Assembly: GCA_021805405.1 (NCBI GenBank)
Contig: JAJZFK010000133.1
Span: 1 to 18,938, forward strand
Reading direction: 5' to 3'
Source: a bacterium
Lineage (GTDB): Bacteria > Armatimonadota > Chthonomonadetes > Chthonomonadales > Chthonomonadaceae
Length of the DNA stretch: 18,938 nt
Shown here: positions 15,351 to 18,938 of the stretch, in pieces
Layout: every line of letters starts with the position of its first letter
Position numbering within the stretch: the first letter of the stretch is position 1
Translations under genes and position numbers: made by a program
Notes under the pieces: generated by a model
Databases searched by the model: none
What the model was told of the DNA's origin: nothing
What the model saw: only the letters and a program-made list of their open reading frames with translations

Positions 15351-17336
15351 ATGAGTTTACTAATTGTTAATAACCTGCAGCATTCTTTTGGAGCTGACAC
15401 TCTCTTCACTGGTGTTTCATTTCGACTGGAATGGCGTCAAAAACTTGGACTCGTTGGCCGAAATGGAACAGGCAAAACAACGATAATGCGCATCCTTACG
15501 GGTCAGTTAGACTCAGAGCGCGGCTCCGTTACCTTCACACAGGGTATAGAGGCAGGATATCTCAAACAGGAGGAGGTAGTTGGGCACACTGGTACAGTTC
15601 TTGAGGAAGCCGAGGCCGCCTTTGCGCATGTTCGCCAGATGGAGCTGCGCTTGCGTGAATGTGAACACGAAATGGCCGATGCCGCTGATCATCCAGAGAA
15701 ACTGGCGGCAGTGATGGAGGAATACGGACTGCTTCACGACAGGTTTGAGGCGATGGGCGGATATGACAATCTCCGTGATATACCGGCAGTGCTAAAGAGG
15801 CTAGGCTTCTCCGAGGCAGACATGAACAAGCCATGTGCCCGCCTGTCCGGCGGAGAAAAAACCCGGCTGGGCCTTGCGCGCCTACTCCTTTCTGGTCCAG
15901 ATATCCTCCTGCTCGATGAGCCGACTAACCACCTGGATGTTGAGGCAATAGAATGGCTGGAAGAATTTCTTCGTGATTTTGGCGGTGCCCTCATCCTTAT
16001 ATCGCACGACCGCACCTTTCTGGACCGGGTTACAACCTCCATTGGCGACCTAGAGCGCGGCAAACTAACGATATATCCTGGTAACTTTAGCGCGTTTGCC
16101 CGGCAGAAGGAAGCTAACCTCCTGAGGCAAGCGGAGATGTACGAGCGCGAGCAGCGTGAAATCGCCCGCCTAACAGAATTCTTTGAAAAGTGGAAGAACA
16201 CTCCCTCAAAAAAATCGCAGGCTGTGCAGCGTATGCGGTGGGCAGAAAAGATCAAGGAACATGGGCTTACCATGCAGCGAGATTCTGCGGCTGCCGAGCG
16301 GGTGCAGGGTCCGGGCAAAAAAATGCACGCCGGGCTCAAGGCTGGTTCGCGTAGCGGTGAGGAGGTTATCGTTTTCGATAGGGTTGGCAAGTCCTACGGC
16401 TCCCGCACTCTCTTTGAGAACTTTACTGGTCTCATTCAGCGAGGTGACAGGGTAGGTATCGTTGGGCCTAACGGCGCTGGTAAGTCCACACTCATCAAGA
16501 TTCTGCTTGGTCGGGAAACTCCCTCGGATGGCATGATTAGGTTGGGTGCCAGCGTTTCTGTGGGTTATTTCGCGCAGGATACCTCTGACCTCGATCTGGA
16601 CGCATCTGTGTTAGAAAACCTGCTGAATGTTGCCGATATGCAGCCAACCCAGGCTCGCACGCACCTGGGAGCATTTCTCTTTTCTGGTGAGGACGTCTTT
16701 CGCCCCGCACGTCTGCTATCGGGAGGTGAGAAGAACAAGCTCGTTCTGGCGCAGCTTACCTACGTGAAACCGAATTTACTCGTGCTGGATGAACCCACTA
16801 ACCACCTGGATATGGAGAGTCGAGACGCGCTCACGCGTATTTTGGTGAACTACGGTGGAACCCTGTTACTGGTATCGCACGATAGGTACCTGCTTGAGCA
16901 GGTCACTAATCGCACCATAGAGGTAAATAGTGGGCGAGCAACACTTCTTGATATGGGCTACAAGGAGTATAGAGACTGGCGCCGTAAAACGCCCATAGGT
17001 GCCCCGGTTCAGGCCGTTGTCCACGAGGAATCGGGTAACCCAAAGCTTAAGGAGCTGCTGGCACAGCAGCCCGGACCAGCAGCAGGCGCTCTCGCATTAA
17101 CCGCGCACCAGCTCTCGAAGGAGCGCCAGAAGGCGAAAGCGAGTACTGCAAGCGCTGAACAAAAGGTTGCAAGCCTGGAAACCCGCCTGCAAGAGATTGA
17201 GAACAAGCTCGCCAACCCTGGCCCGGCGGATAACGTGGTTGCGCTTTCACACGAGCATATGGGTGTACAGCAGGCGCTAACAGAGGCACTTAGCCTATGG
17301 GAAAAGGCAGCTGCCTATGCGGAGTCGCTAAGTTAG
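15351..17336 (+). CDS. ABC-F family ATPase (Uup/EttA-like ribosome-associated factor)
   Basis: The 661-residue protein has two ABC ATPase domains and no membrane segment, the ABC-F layout. Domain 1 has Walker A GRNGTGKT (37-44), signature LSGGE (165-169) and Walker B with LLLDEPTNHLD (186-196). The inter-domain linker (about 245-330) holds the basic, helical P-site-tRNA-interaction region, including KWKNTPSKKSQAVQRMRW (280-297). Domain 2 has GPNGAGKS (372-379), LSGGE (456-460) and VLDEPTNHLD (478-487). Residues 585-655 form a C-terminal coiled coil as in Uup and YkpA-type proteins. ABC-F proteins bind the ribosomal E site to relieve stalling, and some give antibiotic resistance; resistance cannot be inferred here. 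The Shine-Dalgarno site is weak (AGG just before ATG15351). The stop overlaps the GTG of the next gene. Confidence 0.95.
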   Translation: MSLLIVNNLQHSFGADTLFTGVSFRLEWRQKLGLVGRNGTGKTTIMRILTGQLDSERGSVTFTQGIEAGYLKQEEVVGHTGTVLEEAEAAFAHVRQMELRLRECEHEMADAADHPEKLAAVMEEYGLLHDRFEAMGGYDNLRDIPAVLKRLGFSEADMNKPCARLSGGEKTRLGLARLLLSGPDILLLDEPTNHLDVEAIEWLEEFLRDFGGALILISHDRTFLDRVTTSIGDLERGKLTIYPGNFSAFARQKEANLLRQAEMYEREQREIARLTEFFEKWKNTPSKKSQAVQRMRWAEKIKEHGLTMQRDSAAAERVQGPGKKMHAGLKAGSRSGEEVIVFDRVGKSYGSRTLFENFTGLIQRGDRVGIVGPNGAGKSTLIKILLGRETPSDGMIRLGASVSVGYFAQDTSDLDLDASVLENLLNVADMQPTQARTHLGAFLFSGEDVFRPARLLSGGEKNKLVLAQLTYVKPNLLVLDEPTNHLDMESRDALTRILVNYGGTLLLVSHDRYLLEQVTNRTIEVNSGRATLLDMGYKEYRDWRRKTPIGAPVQAVVHEESGNPKLKELLAQQPGPAAGALALTAHQLSKERQKAKASTASAEQKVASLETRLQEIENKLANPGPADNVVALSHEHMGVQQALTEALSLWEKAAAYAESLS

Positions 17337-18136
17337 TGGGTCACCTCATTGATACGCATTGCCACCTTAACCACGACGGACTACGTGAGGAGATGGACGC
17401 AGCAGTTCAACGTGCCCAGGCAGCTGGCGTAATTCACCTTGTGGTAGTAAGTTACGATCTCGCTAGCAGCATAGAGGCCGTTGCAATTGCGGAAAAACTT
17501 ACCCCTTACGCCAGTGCAGTAGTAGGAATTCACCCCACAATGGCGCATACCTGCACCCGCGAGTGCCTGCACATACTGAATGAACTCGCACATAACCCGC
17601 TAGTTGTAGGCATTGGTGAAACCGGGCTAGATCTACACTACCCCTTCCCTCCGCTGCGAACACAGCTTGAAGGGCTACACGCCCAGTTGGAGCTTGCAGG
17701 CAGGCACAACCTTCCTGTCGTCTTCCACTGCCGCGACGCCTATGGGCAGTTACTCACCGAGTTAAGGCGATGTCCTCCTGCACGCGGCGTAATGCACTGC
17801 TGGGCGGGTAATACAGACGAGGCACAGCAATCTGTTGCCCTAGGTTTGCACCTGGGTTTTGGCGGTGTTACAACGTTTAAGTCGGCAGTCGACATACAGC
17901 GCGCTGCCGTTGAGTGCCCGCAGCACAGGATTGTGCTAGAGACGGATGCACCCTTCCTGGCACCGGTTCCTTACAGAAGCAAGCAAAACGAACCTGCCTA
18001 TATTGCCCACACAGCAGCCCACATTGCAAAGCTGCGCGGTGTATCGCCGGAGGAGCTTGCTCACGACTGCAGCAGAAACGCAATAGAGCTATTTCCACGG
18101 CTTGCAACCACCGTTCAGGCTGCCTTGCGAGCCTGA
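17336..18136 (+). CDS. TatD family metal-dependent hydrolase
   Basis: From GTG17336 the protein has 266 residues, the usual TatD length, and starts right at the conserved HLIDTHCHLN. Upstream codons back to 17297 are excluded because they lie inside the ABC-F gene. Metal ligands are visible: His8 and His10, Glu95 in GIGETGLDLHY, His131 in VFHCRDA, His154 in MHCWAG and Asp204 in LETDAPFLAP. TatD proteins are TIM-barrel DNases/exonucleases linked to DNA repair, and the family also includes D-aminoacyl-tRNA deacylase-like members; the substrate is uncertain. The GTG shares a base with the ABC-F stop codon and GGAG lies 11 bases before it, so translation is probably coupled. Its 3' end overlaps the opposite-strand GGDEF gene by 22 bases. 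Confidence 0.95.
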   Translation: MGHLIDTHCHLNHDGLREEMDAAVQRAQAAGVIHLVVVSYDLASSIEAVAIAEKLTPYASAVVGIHPTMAHTCTRECLHILNELAHNPLVVGIGETGLDLHYPFPPLRTQLEGLHAQLELAGRHNLPVVFHCRDAYGQLLTELRRCPPARGVMHCWAGNTDEAQQSVALGLHLGFGGVTTFKSAVDIQRAAVECPQHRIVLETDAPFLAPVPYRSKQNEPAYIAHTAAHIAKLRGVSPEELAHDCSRNAIELFPRLATTVQAALRA

Positions 18137-18938
18137 ACAACATCGATAGCGCAGCCGCCAGTGCCCGATGCCTGCACAGAATGCAGAATGGTATCCAAAA
18201 GCTGAAGCGCCTGCATAACACCAGTCAGGCGCGAGCCTCTGCCGGTTACACCCGCTATTGCAAGACTGCATAAAGGCACACGATTAATGCGTCCGTGTTC
18301 CTCAATCTCCATATATCCATCCATTGACGTTTCATATGGAAACAGCCGTGGTGCAAGCGCGCTAAACCGTGTTCGTACCTCGCTACTAAGGCGCTCAACA
18401 TTGTCAGGATGCGTCACCACCACGAAATCGTCACCGCCAAGGTGCGTTAATACGTTGCCTTCTCGCACCGGTGCCACTTCCTGCAGGATTTCCACCAATC
18501 CTTTTATCAGTTCATCGCCATGGGCTGTGCCAAACTTTCTGTTGTAAGCTTCCAGATACATAACATCCACGCGTAACAGGCCCGTAGGTTGATGCTGCTC
18601 AAGCCGCTCCTTTATGGTGTGCTCAAGCACCACCCGGTTGGGAAGGCCAGATAGCGAGTCGGAGTACCGTGAACCAAACTGGTGCGCAGTGGATAGCGAT
18701 TCCATCAGCGTGCGCACAGGAAGAACACCCATGTACTTCTGTCCCGCCTCGCTGATGACAATATCGGAATCGAGGCTGATGGACGGTCGACGCGCGACCA
18801 TGCGCATCAGCACACCCAACTCAGTATCCGGGCTGGCCGTAATGTAATCGCTGCACATCCACCCGCCAACCTGCTCGTCTGGCAGCATTTTTAGCGCGTG
18901 TGCGGTGTTGGCCATACTCAGTATGTGATCGAGCGCCT
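18115..18938 (-). CDS. CBS-GGDEF signalling protein, probably EAL-CBS-GGDEF (5' end outside window)
   Basis: The frame is open to the right edge, with no stop before the ATG at 18915, so the start lies outside the window. The visible part begins ALDHILSMANTAHALK and then has a CBS-like segment with YITASPDTELGVLM, VISEAGQKYMGVLPVRTLME and the following helix. The C-terminal GGDEF domain starts at SDSLSGLPNRVVLE and contains the loop HLGGDDF (GGDDF at 18424-18438), followed by RLFPYETSMDGYMEIEEHGR and VPLCSLAIAGV. This order and these motifs fit the EAL-CBS-GGDEF class of cyclic-di-GMP enzymes, but no EAL domain can be seen here. GGDDF replaces GGDEF, the second metal-site Asp of the usual DxD is Met, and no RxxD inhibitory site is visible. 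The domain may therefore bind GTP as a regulator rather than synthesise c-di-GMP. Confidence 0.85.
   Translation of the reverse strand, partial: ALDHILSMANTAHALKMLPDEQVGGWMCSDYITASPDTELGVLMRMVARRPSISLDSDIVISEAGQKYMGVLPVRTLMESLSTAHQFGSRYSDSLSGLPNRVVLEHTIKERLEQHQPTGLLRVDVMYLEAYNRKFGTAHGDELIKGLVEILQEVAPVREGNVLTHLGGDDFVVVTHPDNVERLSSEVRTRFSALAPRLFPYETSMDGYMEIEEHGRINRVPLCSLAIAGVTGRGSRLTGVMQALQLLDTILHSVQASGTGGCAIDVVQARKAA

Noticed and set aside
15734..16390. 218-residue minus-strand frame inside the ABC-F gene
   Set aside because: It is Arg/Ser-rich, as expected from antisense of an ABC ATPase, and has no start signal.

Overview
The window looks like chromosomal DNA of a free-living bacterium. The genes are mostly housekeeping or cell-envelope genes, GC content is intermediate, GTG and TTG starts are frequent, Shine-Dalgarno sites are good, and sigma70-type promoters are recognisable. 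I see no insertion sequence, phage gene, CRISPR array, tRNA or rRNA. I cannot name the organism. The mix (an exported C39-like peptidase-domain protein, a GT39-like mannosyltransferase, a SHMT with variant motifs, leaderless-looking promoters) would fit a deep-branching, poorly sampled phylum such as Armatimonadota, but that is a guess.

Layout. (1) 1-1112, minus: the 5' part of an exported protein with a helical region and a C39-like cysteine peptidase domain, cut by the left window edge. It has a near-perfect promoter and an 11-base C run at its 5' end. (2) 1515-3158, plus: an integral-membrane GT39/ArnT-like glycosyltransferase. (3) 3284-7298, plus: a probable operon of queA, an unrecognised protein with a C-terminal excisionase/MerR-like helix-turn-helix, a GT4 glycosyltransferase and a DedA membrane protein. 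(4) 7307-8194, minus: a LysR-type regulator, divergent from the serine hydroxymethyltransferase gene (about 8467-9861, plus), with a dyad-rich region between them. (5) 10052-12791, plus: a small SdpI-family membrane protein and an exported S15/CocE-type hydrolase. The hydrolase gene ends in a hairpin shared with the convergent chemoreceptor gene (12830-14938, minus). (6) 14939-15350: a 412-bp divergent intergenic region with a 22-bp-spaced direct repeat, a terminator-like hairpin and an extended -10 promoter. (7) 15351-18136, plus: an ABC-F ATPase overlapping a TatD-family metallohydrolase. (8) 18115-18938, minus: the C-terminal part of a CBS-GGDEF (probably EAL-CBS-GGDEF) signalling protein, cut by the right edge and overlapping tatD tail to tail.

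Functional links. Genes 2-3 carry two glycosyltransferases and a DedA flippase-like protein, suggesting glycan or glycolipid assembly. The LysR/SHMT pair is a classical divergent regulator-target arrangement and may concern one-carbon metabolism. The ABC-F and TatD genes are probably co-transcribed. The most unusual signals are the homopolymer and out-of-frame start at the C39 gene, the 8-bp tandem repeat inside the GT39-like gene, and the structured leader region before the ABC-F gene. No obviously new multi-gene system is visible.
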